A DNA stretch of 64,000 bases, from assembly GCA_037130365.1 (NCBI GenBank), contig JBAXTE010000010.1, positions 51,424 to 115,423 of the forward strand. Reading direction: 5' to 3'. Of this stretch, positions 1-10,073 are shown piece by piece (position 1 is the stretch's first letter; each line of letters begins with the position of its first letter). A model generated the notes under the pieces. The model was given only the letters and a program-made list of their open reading frames with translations. It searched no databases and had not been told where the DNA came from. This stretch comes from JBAXTE01 sp037130365 (GTDB lineage: Bacteria > Bacteroidota > Bacteroidia > Bacteroidales > WCHB1-69). A program made the position numbers and the translations under genes.

Positions 1-1796
1 GCATTGCTACTAATTTAAAAAGTAATGAAGGTGAAACGCAAAGAAACGGCAGTTTATGTGAATCCGTGAGAGCCTCAATGACTTTCCCTTTTTATTTTCG
101 TCCAATTACAATCAATGGAAATGTGATGTATGATGGCGGGATGAAAAATAATTTTCCAGCTGATGTTGCAGACCAAGATTTCAATCCTGATATTATCATC
201 GGTTCAAAAGTGGCTACAGGTAATAAAACTCCAAGAACAGATGACATTGTTAGCATCTTGGAAAACATGTTGATGGCAAATAACAAATATCAGATTAATT
301 GTGAAAATGGAGTATTAATTGAGCCAAAAGTAGAGGACGTTAATGTCATCAATTTTTCAAAAACAATGGAATTTATTCAAAATGGATATTCGGCTACCAA
401 AGCAAAAATCCCTCAAATACGGCTTTATGTAAAAGATAGTATCCCCAGATGGAACATTCAATTGAGAAGACAAGAATTCAAAAAGTGCATCCCTCCATTA
501 GTGGTAAGTTCGATAAAAGTAAATGGTTTAAAAGATATTCAAAATGACTATATCAATAAATTACTTACCAAAGATTGTGATTCATCTAAGTTTGAAGACA
601 TTAAAGCAGAATATTTTAAATTAATTTCTGACGACAAACTAACTCATATTTACCCGAGACTAATATACAATCCAACCAACAAAAAACATGAATTACATCT
701 GGATGTTGAAAAAGACAAAAGCTTTGAATTTCTATTTGGTGGCAATTTATCCTCAAATGCAATAAATACAATATTTACCGAATTACGATACAAGCGCCTA
801 GGTATTCAAGGGTTAAACTTATATGGAAATGCCTATCTTGGAAAATTTTACAACTCTGCATTGGTAGCAGTTCGAATGGATTATCCTCAAAAAAAACCAT
901 TTTACCAAGAGGTAAATATTGGATTTAACCAATTTAATTATTTTAATACATCAAGAAGTTTTTTCGGAGATGAAGCACCATCATACTTAATTGAAACCGA
1001 AAATTTTATCAATTTCAACATTGGCTTTCCCGCCACAAATAAAGCAAAATGGGAATTTGGAATATCTGTAGCATCTATAACTGATAATTATTTTCAATCA
1101 AATACTTATACTCGAAACGACCTTTACGATGTAAACAGTTTTGATTTGATTAAACCTTATATCCAATATGATTTGAATACCCAAAAGAACCAGTATTATT
1201 CAAATCAAGGAGTTCAGTTTATCTCAAAATTATATTTAATAAATGGAAAAGAGCGAAACAAACCTGGCACCACAGGCGAATTTCATTCAGAGGAATCAAA
1301 ATCTCATAATTGGCTAGGATTTAGAACAAAATACATCAACTTTGTTCCTTACAATAAACGTATTACATTTGGTTTATACGTTGACTTAAGCTTAACATCT
1401 CAAAACCTATTTGCCACTTATACGGCAAGTAAATTTAGAGCACCCCAATTTAATCCTATTCCAGAAGTTTCTACACAATTTCTTCCTACTTTTAGAGATT
1501 ATAACTTTTTTGCAATAGGATTAAAAACAATATATAAGATAAACAAAACCATTGATTTTAGGTTTGAAGGTTATTATTATCAACCAATATCATCTATAAA
1601 AAGAGCAGATAATGAAAAGGCGAAATTTAGCAATTTATTTGAAAGTCAATACTTTATTTTGTCTACCATTGCTGTTTATAATACTCGATTTGGTCCTTTG
1701 AGTTTATCTCTAAATTATCAACAAAAATCACAACCTCCATTTTCGGTTAATTTAAATTTTGGATATGTGATTTTCAATAGACGAGTGATGGAATAG
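1..1796 (+). CDS. Patatin-like phospholipase with C-terminal BamA-type barrel, 5' end outside window
   Basis: The reading frame is open from base 3, and the first in-window start-like codon (GTG at 66) lies inside the patatin domain, so this is the 3' part of a longer gene. The catalytic Asp motif MYDGGMKNN is visible at about codon 40; the GxSxG nucleophile lies outside the window. After the lipase come a POTRA-like segment and an outer-membrane barrel ending in a terminal aromatic-rich strand. Alignment by eye with the complete neighbour at 1883-4171 is collinear and very close over the whole length. The family (patatin plus surface-antigen barrel, like the type Vd protein PlpD) hydrolyses acyl esters of phospholipids; the substrate here is unknown. 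It and its neighbour are probably a tandem duplication. Confidence 0.9.
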   Translation, partial: IATNLKSNEGETQRNGSLCESVRASMTFPFYFRPITINGNVMYDGGMKNNFPADVADQDFNPDIIIGSKVATGNKTPRTDDIVSILENMLMANNKYQINCENGVLIEPKVEDVNVINFSKTMEFIQNGYSATKAKIPQIRLYVKDSIPRWNIQLRRQEFKKCIPPLVVSSIKVNGLKDIQNDYINKLLTKDCDSSKFEDIKAEYFKLISDDKLTHIYPRLIYNPTNKKHELHLDVEKDKSFEFLFGGNLSSNAINTIFTELRYKRLGIQGLNLYGNAYLGKFYNSALVAVRMDYPQKKPFYQEVNIGFNQFNYFNTSRSFFGDEAPSYLIETENFINFNIGFPATNKAKWEFGISVASITDNYFQSNTYTRNDLYDVNSFDLIKPYIQYDLNTQKNQYYSNQGVQFISKLYLINGKERNKPGTTGEFHSEESKSHNWLGFRTKYINFVPYNKRITFGLYVDLSLTSQNLFATYTASKFRAPQFNPIPEVSTQFLPTFRDYNFFAIGLKTIYKINKTIDFRFEGYYYQPISSIKRADNEKAKFSNLFESQYFILSTIAVYNTRFGPLSLSLNYQQKSQPPFSVNLNFGYVIFNRRVME

Positions 1797-1882
1797 AATA
1801 TTATAATAAACACCTTATTTTTACCATCAAATATTCGGGATAATATGAACTAGGTAAATTGAATTATTTTTAAAAACTCCAA

Positions 1883-4171
1883 ATGGCTAACTTCTCTAAA
1901 TCAATCATTACATTATTATTGTTTTTTGCAATTCAACAGGTTATTTCGCAAAAAGTGGCATTGGTCTTAAGTGGTGGAGGGGCAAAAGGAGCTATTCATA
2001 TTGGTGTAATAAGAGCGCTCGAAGATTCAGGCATTCCCATCGATTACATTGCTGGAACCTCTGCTGGAGCAATAGTTGGTGGATTATATGCTTCGGGATA
2101 TTCTACCGAAGAAATTGAAGAATTATTTCTTAGTTCAGAGTTTAAAAACTGGATTGCAGGCAAGATTGAGGATAAATATGTGTATTATTTTAAGGTTAAA
2201 AACCCGAATCCATCTTGGATAAAAATCAAATTTAATTGGGATTCAATTTTAAACTCAACCATTCCTATAAACTTTCTTTCTCCTTCGCAAATGGATTTTG
2301 CTTTTATGGAACTTTTTGCTGGTGCAAATACCGTCTCCAATGGCAATTTCGATAGCTTATTTGTAGCATTTAGATGTGTTGCAACAAATTTAAGCACAAC
2401 CGAAGGAGAAGTTCAGCGCAGCGGTAATATTGGCGAAGCAGTAAGAGCATCAACAACATATCCATTTTATTTTCGACCAATTACTATTGATGGCAATGTA
2501 ATGTACGATGGAGGAATGAAAAATAATTTTCCGGTTGATGTTGCCGAAACCGATTTTAATCCTGATATAATAATAGGATCAAAAGCAGCTTTGGAAAATA
2601 AAAAACCACGTACCGACAATATCCTCAGCATATTACAAAGCATGCTAATGATTAACAAAAAGTACACTATTAAATGCGAAAATGGAGTCTTAATTGAGCC
2701 AAAAGTTCAAAAAGTAAAAGTGACTGATTTTTCAAAATCATCAGAATTTGTCCAAAATGGCTACCAAGCAACCATGGAAAAAATTCCTCAAATTCGATTA
2801 TTTGTCACCGACAGCATTCCAAAATGGAACACACAATTAAGAAGGCGAGAATTTAGGAAAAAGATGCCACCATTAACAGTAAGTTCAATTGAAATTGATG
2901 GATTAAACAAAAGGCAAAGCGAATATATCAACAGATTACTCACAAAAAGTAATGATTCAACAGCACTTGAAGATGTGAAATTAGAATATTTCAGATTGAT
3001 ATCAGATGATAAATTAGCATACTTATTTCCTCGATTAATATATAACAGCAATATTAGAAAATACAAACTTCATATTGATATTGAACATGATAAAACCTTT
3101 GAATTTTTGTTTGGGGGGAATTTATCATCCAATTCAAAAACCACATTTTTTGCTGAACTTCGCTACAAACATTTAGATGCACAAGGCTTAAGCATATATG
3201 GAAACGTTTATTTGGGAAGATTTTATTCATCTGCATTAGCAGCAATCCGAATGGACTATCCACGTAAGAAACCGTTTTATCAAGAATTGAACCTTGGATA
3301 TAATGAATTCAATTATTATAACACTACCCGAATCTTTTTTGGTGATGAAATGCCATTCTTCCTAAATCAAAACGAAAACTTTATTAATTACAACCTTGGG
3401 CTCCCAGCTTCAAATGGAGCAAAATGGGAATTAGGTGCTACCGTGGCAATGCTAAAAGACAGTTATTCAAAATCAACAATTTTTACAAGTAGCGATCAAT
3501 TCGACAATAATAATTTCAACTTAGCAAAAGTATATGTTCAATATGAACTCAACTCACAGAAAAAACAATACTATTCAAATCAGGGAGTCTATTTTTGCAC
3601 GAAGTTGTTTTTCATAAGTGGAAAAGAGAAAAACAAGCCAGGAACAACAGGAACAAGTATTTCGGAGGAATCAAACGAATACAATTGGCTTGGATTCAAA
3701 GCCAAATACACCAATTTTATTCCTCTTCGTCCAAAAATCACCTTCGGAATTTCTGCCGATTTAAGTTTATCCTCACAAGAATTATTTTCTAATTATACTG
3801 CTAGTAAATTTCGAGCTTCACAATTTAATCCAATTCCCGAAATATCAACCCAATTTCTTCCTGCATTTAGAGATTACAACTATTTGGCTTTTGGAATTAA
3901 GGGAATATATAAAATAAATAAATCAATGGATTTAAGAGTTGAAGGATATTATTATCAGCCATTTGTTTCTATTATCAAGGGAGATTTTGATCAAGCAAAA
4001 TTCAGTAAACCATTTAATAATCAATATTTTATATTTTCCACCATTGCTATTTATAACACTCGCTTTGGTCCTTTAAGTATTTCTACAAATTATCAGCAAG
4101 CCTCTACTCCCCCATTATCAATAAATATTAATTTTGGCTATATTATTTTTAATAGAAGAGTTCTAGAATAA
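1883..4171 (+). CDS. Patatin-like phospholipase with POTRA/BamA-type outer-membrane barrel
   Basis: This 762-residue protein has an N-terminal signal peptide (residues 1-23, ending VISQ). The patatin domain shows the oxyanion-hole motif GGGAKG (31-36), the nucleophile elbow GTSAG (58-62, Ser60) and the catalytic Asp in DGG (Asp209), so the Ser-Asp dyad is complete. Residues from about 330 form a POTRA-like segment, and the remainder is a beta-barrel ending in FGYIIFNRRVLE. This matches the patatin-D15 architecture common in Bacteroidota. It probably acts at the outer membrane on phospholipid acyl chains, either surface-exposed or periplasmic. It lies 86 bases after the stop of a close paralogue on the same strand. 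The ATG at 1883 places the signal peptide at the exact N-terminus. Confidence 0.92.
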   Translation: MANFSKSIITLLLFFAIQQVISQKVALVLSGGGAKGAIHIGVIRALEDSGIPIDYIAGTSAGAIVGGLYASGYSTEEIEELFLSSEFKNWIAGKIEDKYVYYFKVKNPNPSWIKIKFNWDSILNSTIPINFLSPSQMDFAFMELFAGANTVSNGNFDSLFVAFRCVATNLSTTEGEVQRSGNIGEAVRASTTYPFYFRPITIDGNVMYDGGMKNNFPVDVAETDFNPDIIIGSKAALENKKPRTDNILSILQSMLMINKKYTIKCENGVLIEPKVQKVKVTDFSKSSEFVQNGYQATMEKIPQIRLFVTDSIPKWNTQLRRREFRKKMPPLTVSSIEIDGLNKRQSEYINRLLTKSNDSTALEDVKLEYFRLISDDKLAYLFPRLIYNSNIRKYKLHIDIEHDKTFEFLFGGNLSSNSKTTFFAELRYKHLDAQGLSIYGNVYLGRFYSSALAAIRMDYPRKKPFYQELNLGYNEFNYYNTTRIFFGDEMPFFLNQNENFINYNLGLPASNGAKWELGATVAMLKDSYSKSTIFTSSDQFDNNNFNLAKVYVQYELNSQKKQYYSNQGVYFCTKLFFISGKEKNKPGTTGTSISEESNEYNWLGFKAKYTNFIPLRPKITFGISADLSLSSQELFSNYTASKFRASQFNPIPEISTQFLPAFRDYNYLAFGIKGIYKINKSMDLRVEGYYYQPFVSIIKGDFDQAKFSKPFNNQYFIFSTIAIYNTRFGPLSISTNYQQASTPPLSININFGYIIFNRRVLE

Positions 4172-4307
4172 AATGAGTTGGTTTTCTTTGTTTTAATAAA
4201 GTGTTTATTTTGTTTCCAAAAAAAATTAAACAGCTTAACAAAAGAGATAAATTCAGAAATATTTATCATAAAAGCGCAATCATTAGGAAATCAAAATAAA
4301 AAATTAC

Positions 4308-4315
4308 TATTTTTG
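4308..4315 (+). promoter_or_regulatory. Candidate -7 box TATTTTTG for the DUF349 gene
   Basis: TATTTTTG matches the Bacteroidota housekeeping -7 consensus TAnnTTTG and lies 51 bases before the ATG at 4367, in a 195-base AT-rich gap. No convincing -33 TTTG is seen at the proper distance, so this is a weak call. Confidence 0.4.
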
Positions 4316-4366
4316 CTTCTTATAAATTAAGAATCATCAATTGTTAAATCAAATTCTAACATTTTA

Positions 4367-6547
4367 ATGGAAAACAACAACTTACTCAACACGGTTCCAG
4401 AAGAGGAAAACACTTCAATGAAGGATCAAAATGCCGACACCATTCAACCAATTATCAACACAGAAGAACCAACAAACTCCAATGAGTTTGAAGTAGCAGA
4501 GGAACTTGAGTCTGCAAAAGAAGAACTTTTAAAAGAGCAAATAATTGCCGAACCATCTGTAGATTTGGAAATTATTGATGAACTCGACCAAAAGGAAATC
4601 GAAATACCAGCTATTGAACCTGTTATATCACTTGAAACGAGTGATAATGAAACATCTGAAATTATTCCAGAAGTAATCGTTAATGAGGTTGTTGAGATTG
4701 AGGAACTTCCTCAACCAATAACAAATCCAATTGCTGAAATTTCACACGAAACACAAGCTGAAGAATTAATTAGCCAAATTGAAGCGGAAGAAATTGATGA
4801 AATCGATGAAGAGGATGACTCACAACTCCAATTTAATAAGGAAGACATTGAGATTATGTCGTTGGAGCAGCTCGTAGAATTACTTGAGAAGACAGTGGTT
4901 CATAAAGTAGAAAAGATTAAATCAAAAGTTTCGGTTATAAGAAACTGCTTTACCGTAAAAATTAGAGAAGAAAAAAACATAATCAAAGAAGCATTTTTAG
5001 CCAATGGTGGAGTTCTTGAAGAATACATAGATGAACCTACCGCTGTCGAAAACCGCTTTAATGAAGCGTTCAAAATATATAAAGCACAAAAAGCTCGTTT
5101 AAACGAACAAATTGAGAAACAAAAAAATGAGAATGTAGCACTAAAAACTGAGCTTCTTGCTTCGTTAAAGGAGCTTATTGAATCTGATGAGCCACTAAAA
5201 AAGACGTATGATAGCTTTAAGGAGATTCAAGAAACATGGAAAAAAATTGGTCCAGTTCCACAATCAGAAGTCAATAATTTATGGCAAAACTACCATTTTT
5301 ACGTAGAACGTTTCTTTGATAAAGTAAAGATTAACAAAGAGTTACGCGACTTAGATTTAAAAAAGAATCTTGAGCAAAAAATCCAATTATGCGAGAAAGT
5401 TGAAGAACTTCTTTTAGAAACATCAATCAACAAGACCTTTAAACTTCTTCAACAATATCACGAAGAGTGGAAAGAGATTGGCCCAGTGATGGATGATAAA
5501 AAAGAAGAAATTTGGGAACGATTTAAAACTGCATCAGATACGATTAACCTCAGAAGAAAAGAGCATTACGAAGAAATTCAAGGCGAATTACAAAATAATT
5601 ATAGCGCAAAATTAGTCCTTTGCGAAAAAGCCGAAGAAATTACATTAAAAGATTGTAATTCAATAAATGAGTGGAATAATGCAAGCGAAGAAGTTACTGA
5701 ATTATTAAAAGTATGGAAAACACTTGGACCTGCTCCTAAAAAATTAAATGATGAGATTTGGGAACGATTCAAATCGAAATTAGACCTTTTCTTTGCAAAC
5801 AAAAAAGCCTTTTTACAAAAAATAAAAGATCATCAACTTAATAGTTATAATCTCAAAATAAATCTTTGTTTAGAAGCTGAATCTATAGCCACTCGAACCG
5901 ATTGGAAAAAAGCTACTGAAGAGTTATTAAAGCTTCAAAAAGAGTGGAAAGAAATTGGTTCTGTTCCTAAAAAATACTCCGATCAAATTTGGAAAAGATT
6001 CAGAATAGCTTGTGATGCATTTTTTGCTGCAAAATCTACACATTTCAGCTCTCAACACGAACATGAAGATGATAATTTAAAAGCTAAAGAAGATTTACTT
6101 TTAAAGATTCAAGCATTTGAAATGGGGAACGATAGAAACGAAAATCTCAATACATTGAAAGAATTCCAACGTCAATGGATGGAAATCGGTCATGTACCAA
6201 CTCAAGAAAAAGACAGATTATATTTGAGTTTTAAAAACCTTGTAAACAAACATTGGGAAATTCTTAAAGCATCTTCTTCCGATAACAGAGCGAACAATTA
6301 CAAAAGCTATGTTAACGAACTTATTGATAGTCCAGATGGAAATCAAGCCATTGAAAAAGAACGTAGGTTCTTACAAAACAAAGTAACCAAACTACGTGAA
6401 GATGCTGCTTTATGGGAAAACAATCTTGGCTTTTTTGCAAATTCTAAAAATGCAATCGTCCTTAAGCAAGAATTTGAAAAGAAAATTGAACTTGCTAAAC
6501 TAGAGATTAAAAGCATCGAAGAAAAAATCAAACTTTTACATAAATAA
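4367..6547 (+). CDS. DUF349 repeat protein with acidic N-terminal tail
   Basis: The 726-residue protein has no signal peptide, so it should be cytoplasmic. Residues 1-160 are low complexity and very rich in Glu and Asp. From about residue 230 there are at least five DUF349 units, each with the signature W-K-x-I/L-G-x-V/A-P followed about 10 residues later by L/I-W-x-R/N-F. The last 70 residues are predicted coiled coil, with heptad-like Leu/Ile and Lys/Glu. DUF349 proteins are widespread in Bacteroidota and have no settled biochemical function. The gene stands alone, with its own terminator at 6565-6608 and a possible promoter upstream. Confidence 0.85.
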   Translation: MENNNLLNTVPEEENTSMKDQNADTIQPIINTEEPTNSNEFEVAEELESAKEELLKEQIIAEPSVDLEIIDELDQKEIEIPAIEPVISLETSDNETSEIIPEVIVNEVVEIEELPQPITNPIAEISHETQAEELISQIEAEEIDEIDEEDDSQLQFNKEDIEIMSLEQLVELLEKTVVHKVEKIKSKVSVIRNCFTVKIREEKNIIKEAFLANGGVLEEYIDEPTAVENRFNEAFKIYKAQKARLNEQIEKQKNENVALKTELLASLKELIESDEPLKKTYDSFKEIQETWKKIGPVPQSEVNNLWQNYHFYVERFFDKVKINKELRDLDLKKNLEQKIQLCEKVEELLLETSINKTFKLLQQYHEEWKEIGPVMDDKKEEIWERFKTASDTINLRRKEHYEEIQGELQNNYSAKLVLCEKAEEITLKDCNSINEWNNASEEVTELLKVWKTLGPAPKKLNDEIWERFKSKLDLFFANKKAFLQKIKDHQLNSYNLKINLCLEAESIATRTDWKKATEELLKLQKEWKEIGSVPKKYSDQIWKRFRIACDAFFAAKSTHFSSQHEHEDDNLKAKEDLLLKIQAFEMGNDRNENLNTLKEFQRQWMEIGHVPTQEKDRLYLSFKNLVNKHWEILKASSSDNRANNYKSYVNELIDSPDGNQAIEKERRFLQNKVTKLREDAALWENNLGFFANSKNAIVLKQEFEKKIELAKLEIKSIEEKIKLLHK

Positions 6548-6564
6548 TTGATTTCCTGACCTAT

Positions 6565-6608
6565 TAAAAAACTCACAATTTATAAATTCATAAATTGTGA
6601 GTTTTTTA
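6565..6608 (+). terminator. Intrinsic terminator after the DUF349 gene
   Basis: Arms AAAAAACTCACAATTTAT and ATAAATTGTGAGTTTTTT are perfectly complementary around a six-base loop, and the descending arm ends in a T-run. It starts 18 bases after the stop codon. Confidence 0.85.
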
Positions 6609-6704
6609 ATTATTCGAGAGCAAGTTTTGGGTTAATAATTTGTCTAAAAAATTGTCCTTAATTTTTTTTCGCAAAAGCATACAAGTTAAACAAGAAAATA
6701 TAAC

Positions 6705-9215
6705 ATGAAAAAACAATCAATTTTACTCTTTATTTTTATCGTTTTCGCAATTTCAAGTTACGCTCAAGAAATGCCAAACAGAGAAGGAGGAAGAGGCAAT
6801 GGCATGGGCGAAGAATTAAAAAAATTAACTACTAATACAACTGGGGTTATTGTAGGATCGGTTATCGACGAAAAAACGAATACTCCACTTGAATACTGCA
6901 CCATTGTGGTTTTAAACCCTAAAGATAGCTCAATTAAAGGTGGAGGTATCACAAATGAAACTGGACGTTTTCAGGTAAAAGATATTCCTTGGGGAACATA
7001 TATTTTAAAAGTCAACTTTATTGGATATAAAGCATTTTGGATTCCAAATATTGAAGTTTCGAAAGAGAAACCTATCAAATTTGTTGGAAAAATCAAATTA
7101 AAAACAGCATCCCAAACTTTAGAAACAGTGGAAGTTACTGCAAAGAAAGAGATGATTCAGACTAATTTAGATAAAAAAGTTTTTAATGTGGATCAAATAT
7201 TAACTAGTACTGGTGGATCTGCAATAGATGCTCTTCAAAATATCCCTTCAGTACAAGTGGATATCGACGGTAATGTGAGCATTCGTGGAAGCGGAAATAT
7301 TACGATTTTAATTGATGGCAGACCTTCAAATATGACTTTAGAACAAATACCTTCAGCATCTATTGAAAGTATTGAAGTAATTACAAATCCATCTGCTCGT
7401 TTTGACCCAGATGGAATGTCGGGGATCCTGAATGTAATTTTGAAAAAGAAAAAAGAACATGGTTTCAACGGTATGGTTAGCGCAAATGTTGGTGCTGGCG
7501 AACTTGATCCAAAATGGTACTTTGGGAAAAACAGTTTCAATGCAAACTTAAATTATAGATACGACAAACTTAATATTACGGCTAGTTTTGATAACCGAAC
7601 CATGGGAAACCACTTTGCAAATACCGCAGTTCGAAATGTCACACAAAATGCAACCGAGCTTATACAAAATTCCGATGGCAATTTTAGTGGACAGTTTCGG
7701 AACTTTAAACTAGGTGGCGATTACTTTTTTAACAAGAAAAACTCAATTGCAATATCTGGAACCTATGGAAGTCGTGCCCATGGCGATAACTTTAATACAA
7801 GGAGTATAACAAATCAAAATGGCTTAAGCATTCAAGATTATAAACAAGTCTCTAATAGTTCCGACGACAACAAAAGTTACGAGTTTTCGGGAAACTATAA
7901 AAAAACGTTCGATACCAAAGGAAAAGAGTGGACTGTTGATGTTTTTTATTCAAAAAACAGTGGTGATGATACTTCTTTTGTTACTAAAAACAACTATTCT
8001 CCTTATCCGCTTACCTCCTATCAAAGGAATAACACAAACGATAGCAGATCTACATTTACTGCACAAACCGATTTTATTACTCCAATTGGGAATGGTGGAA
8101 GGTTAGAAACAGGAATTAAATACTCTCGAAAATCATTGGATAGTGATTATAAGTTGTATTATGGTTTAAACGAAGACAGCCTTGTTGCTGATTTAACTCA
8201 AAATAACAACTTTAAGTACAACGAAAATTTAACCGCTGCTTATGCGATTTATTCAAACACATTGTGGTCTAAATTAAAATATCAATTGGGTTTACGATAT
8301 GAATTTGCTCAAACTACTTCTGATTTAATTTCGCAGAATAAAATATATAATAAATATTACAGCAATCCATTCCCATCGGCACATATCCGCTATGAATTCA
8401 CTGAAAATAATGCAATTCAAATAAGTTATAGTCGAAGAGTGAGTCGCCCATCCATCCGAAATTTGAATCCATTTGTCGATTATAGAGACTCCTTAAATTT
8501 ATCTAAAGGAAATCCATTTTTAAACCCTGAATTCGTTGATTCATACGAACTTAGCCATTATTTAATCTATAAAGGAACATCAATAAGTACAACTGCATTT
8601 TATCGCCAACGAAATGACATTATTACTCGATTCACAACACTTCAAGATAGCGTAACAACGATGACTACCTATGCAAATATTAATAAAAGCACTTCGTATG
8701 GATTAGAGTTTGTTCTTGGGCAAACCATCACCAAATGGTGGAAATTGACTGGAACTGGTAGTTATTATCGTACTTTATATAGCGATCTAACCTTAGATAA
8801 CAGCTTAACTGACGATTATAGTTGGAATATGCGTTTAACTTCGCAAATGAATTTTGGAAAAGTTGCCGATTTGCAAATTACTTTTAATTATCGTTCACCC
8901 ACATTAACCATTGGAACTATGGGATTTGGAAGTCAAGGAATTGGACAAGGACAAATGAAAGAAAATTATAACATCGACCTAGGTTCAAAAATAAATGTAA
9001 TCAAGGATAAATTAGCGATAACCTTGCGAGTTTCCGATATTTTTAATTGGTGGAAAATGGATGCAACAACCACTGGCGAAGGTTTTTACTCCCACACCAC
9101 ACGTACACGAGAGAGCAGAGCAATCTGGTTTGGACTATCTTATAAATTCAACGACTATAAAGCCAAACGAGAAAAAAAATCTGGAAGTGGAGATGATTCT
9201 GGAGAAGACATGTAG
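6705..9215 (+). CDS. TonB-dependent receptor-like outer-membrane beta-barrel protein
   Basis: The 836-residue protein starts with a signal peptide (cleavage after about residue 20, SSYAQ). A carboxypeptidase-regulatory-like beta-sandwich follows (about 45-130; GxVxDexTntPLEYC, TNETGRFQVKDIPWGTY), then a plug domain (about 150-235; SIRGSGNITILIDGRPS and GMSGILNVILKK) and a 22-strand-type barrel of the outer membrane beta-barrel (OMP_b-brl_3) class. The tail after the last strand is short, charged and rich in Gly, Ser and Asp. This class resembles TonB-dependent transporters, but many members have no SusD partner and no known ligand. No SusD or iron genes are adjacent, so the substrate cannot be guessed. 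It is monocistronic, with a terminator at 9238-9269. Confidence 0.88.
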   Translation: MKKQSILLFIFIVFAISSYAQEMPNREGGRGNGMGEELKKLTTNTTGVIVGSVIDEKTNTPLEYCTIVVLNPKDSSIKGGGITNETGRFQVKDIPWGTYILKVNFIGYKAFWIPNIEVSKEKPIKFVGKIKLKTASQTLETVEVTAKKEMIQTNLDKKVFNVDQILTSTGGSAIDALQNIPSVQVDIDGNVSIRGSGNITILIDGRPSNMTLEQIPSASIESIEVITNPSARFDPDGMSGILNVILKKKKEHGFNGMVSANVGAGELDPKWYFGKNSFNANLNYRYDKLNITASFDNRTMGNHFANTAVRNVTQNATELIQNSDGNFSGQFRNFKLGGDYFFNKKNSIAISGTYGSRAHGDNFNTRSITNQNGLSIQDYKQVSNSSDDNKSYEFSGNYKKTFDTKGKEWTVDVFYSKNSGDDTSFVTKNNYSPYPLTSYQRNNTNDSRSTFTAQTDFITPIGNGGRLETGIKYSRKSLDSDYKLYYGLNEDSLVADLTQNNNFKYNENLTAAYAIYSNTLWSKLKYQLGLRYEFAQTTSDLISQNKIYNKYYSNPFPSAHIRYEFTENNAIQISYSRRVSRPSIRNLNPFVDYRDSLNLSKGNPFLNPEFVDSYELSHYLIYKGTSISTTAFYRQRNDIITRFTTLQDSVTTMTTYANINKSTSYGLEFVLGQTITKWWKLTGTGSYYRTLYSDLTLDNSLTDDYSWNMRLTSQMNFGKVADLQITFNYRSPTLTIGTMGFGSQGIGQGQMKENYNIDLGSKINVIKDKLAITLRVSDIFNWWKMDATTTGEGFYSHTTRTRESRAIWFGLSYKFNDYKAKREKKSGSGDDSGEDM

Positions 9216-9237
9216 ACGATAAAACGAACTTATATTT

Positions 9238-9269
9238 AAAGACTGTCTAATTAGGCAGTCTTTTTTTTG
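9238..9269 (+). terminator. Intrinsic terminator after the TonB-type receptor
   Basis: AAAGACTG-TC and GGCAGTCTTT pair around a short AT loop and are followed by eight T residues, 22 bases after the stop codon. Confidence 0.85.
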
Positions 9270-9448
9270 TTTTGAAACTTAGATATCAAGATTTAATTCT
9301 TGATTAATGTTGATTTTGACTAATGTTTTTTTAAAAATAATTGAAGTTCATAGTAAATTAAGTTCTATTTTTGTAAATATTTGAAACTAAAAAAAAACTT
9401 GATGTATATTCTAAACACCTGTACTATAAGTAATTAATAAAACAATTT

Positions 9449-10003
9449 ATGATTTTTATACTAATTTGGATAATCTGGTGTGCATCAGAAATTTTTGTGA
9501 ATGTATGGATGCGTTCAGGTACTACCGACAAGGAAGGTCAAGACAAAGGTTCATTAAAATATATTTGGATAGTTATTGCCCTTGCAATTACTGCTGGGGT
9601 GCTCTTAGCTAATTATGTTAATTTCCCGATAAGCAATAATCAAATTATTCCATACATCGGACTAGCAATGGTTGTTGCGGGAATGATTCTACGATTTATA
9701 TCCATTTGGACCTTGGGGCGACTTTTCACCGTTGATGTAACCATTAGAGATGACCATAAAATTAAAAAAGATGGAGCTTATAAATTCATAAGACATCCAT
9801 CCTACACAAGCTCATTGCTCTCATTTATAGGTTTTGGTGTGTCGTTAAATAATTGGTTAAGTGTAATTAGCGTCACGATTTTGGTCATTTTCGTATTTCG
9901 ATATAGAATTAAGGTTGAAGAAAAAACGTTGGTAGAACATTTCGGGAGTGATTATTCAGATTACATGAAAAAGACTTACCGCTTGATTCCTTGGATTTAC
10001 TAA
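9449..10003 (+). CDS. ICMT/PEMT-family membrane methyltransferase
   Basis: The 184-residue polytopic membrane protein has about five hydrophobic segments. The C-terminal half carries the isoprenylcysteine carboxyl methyltransferase-like signature: GAYKFIRHPSYTS, then a hydrophobic helix, then EEKTLVEHFGSDYSDYMKKTYRLIPWIY. This RHPxY...EExxLxxxFGxxYxxY pattern binds S-adenosylmethionine in the ICMT/phospholipid methyltransferase superfamily. Bacteria lack prenylated CAAX proteins, so the methyl acceptor is unknown and may be a lipid or small amphiphile. It stands alone; a TATTTTTG box at 9366-9373 is a possible promoter. A strong hairpin follows at 10039-10072. Confidence 0.82.
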   Translation: MIFILIWIIWCASEIFVNVWMRSGTTDKEGQDKGSLKYIWIVIALAITAGVLLANYVNFPISNNQIIPYIGLAMVVAGMILRFISIWTLGRLFTVDVTIRDDHKIKKDGAYKFIRHPSYTSSLLSFIGFGVSLNNWLSVISVTILVIFVFRYRIKVEEKTLVEHFGSDYSDYMKKTYRLIPWIY

Positions 10004-10038
10004 GTGCTTTTTTAAGAAAAAAAGAGATTTGATATGCT

Positions 10039-10072
10039 AATAAGCCTTTCGAAAAATTTCGAAAGGCTTATT
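10039..10072. terminator. Bidirectional hairpin terminator
   Basis: AATAAGCCTTTCGAAA and TTTCGAAAGGCTTATT form a perfect 16-bp stem with a two-base loop. It ends the ICMT-like gene on the + strand. On the - strand it follows the broken tRNA-like copy. Confidence 0.75.
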
Positions 10073-10073
10073 T

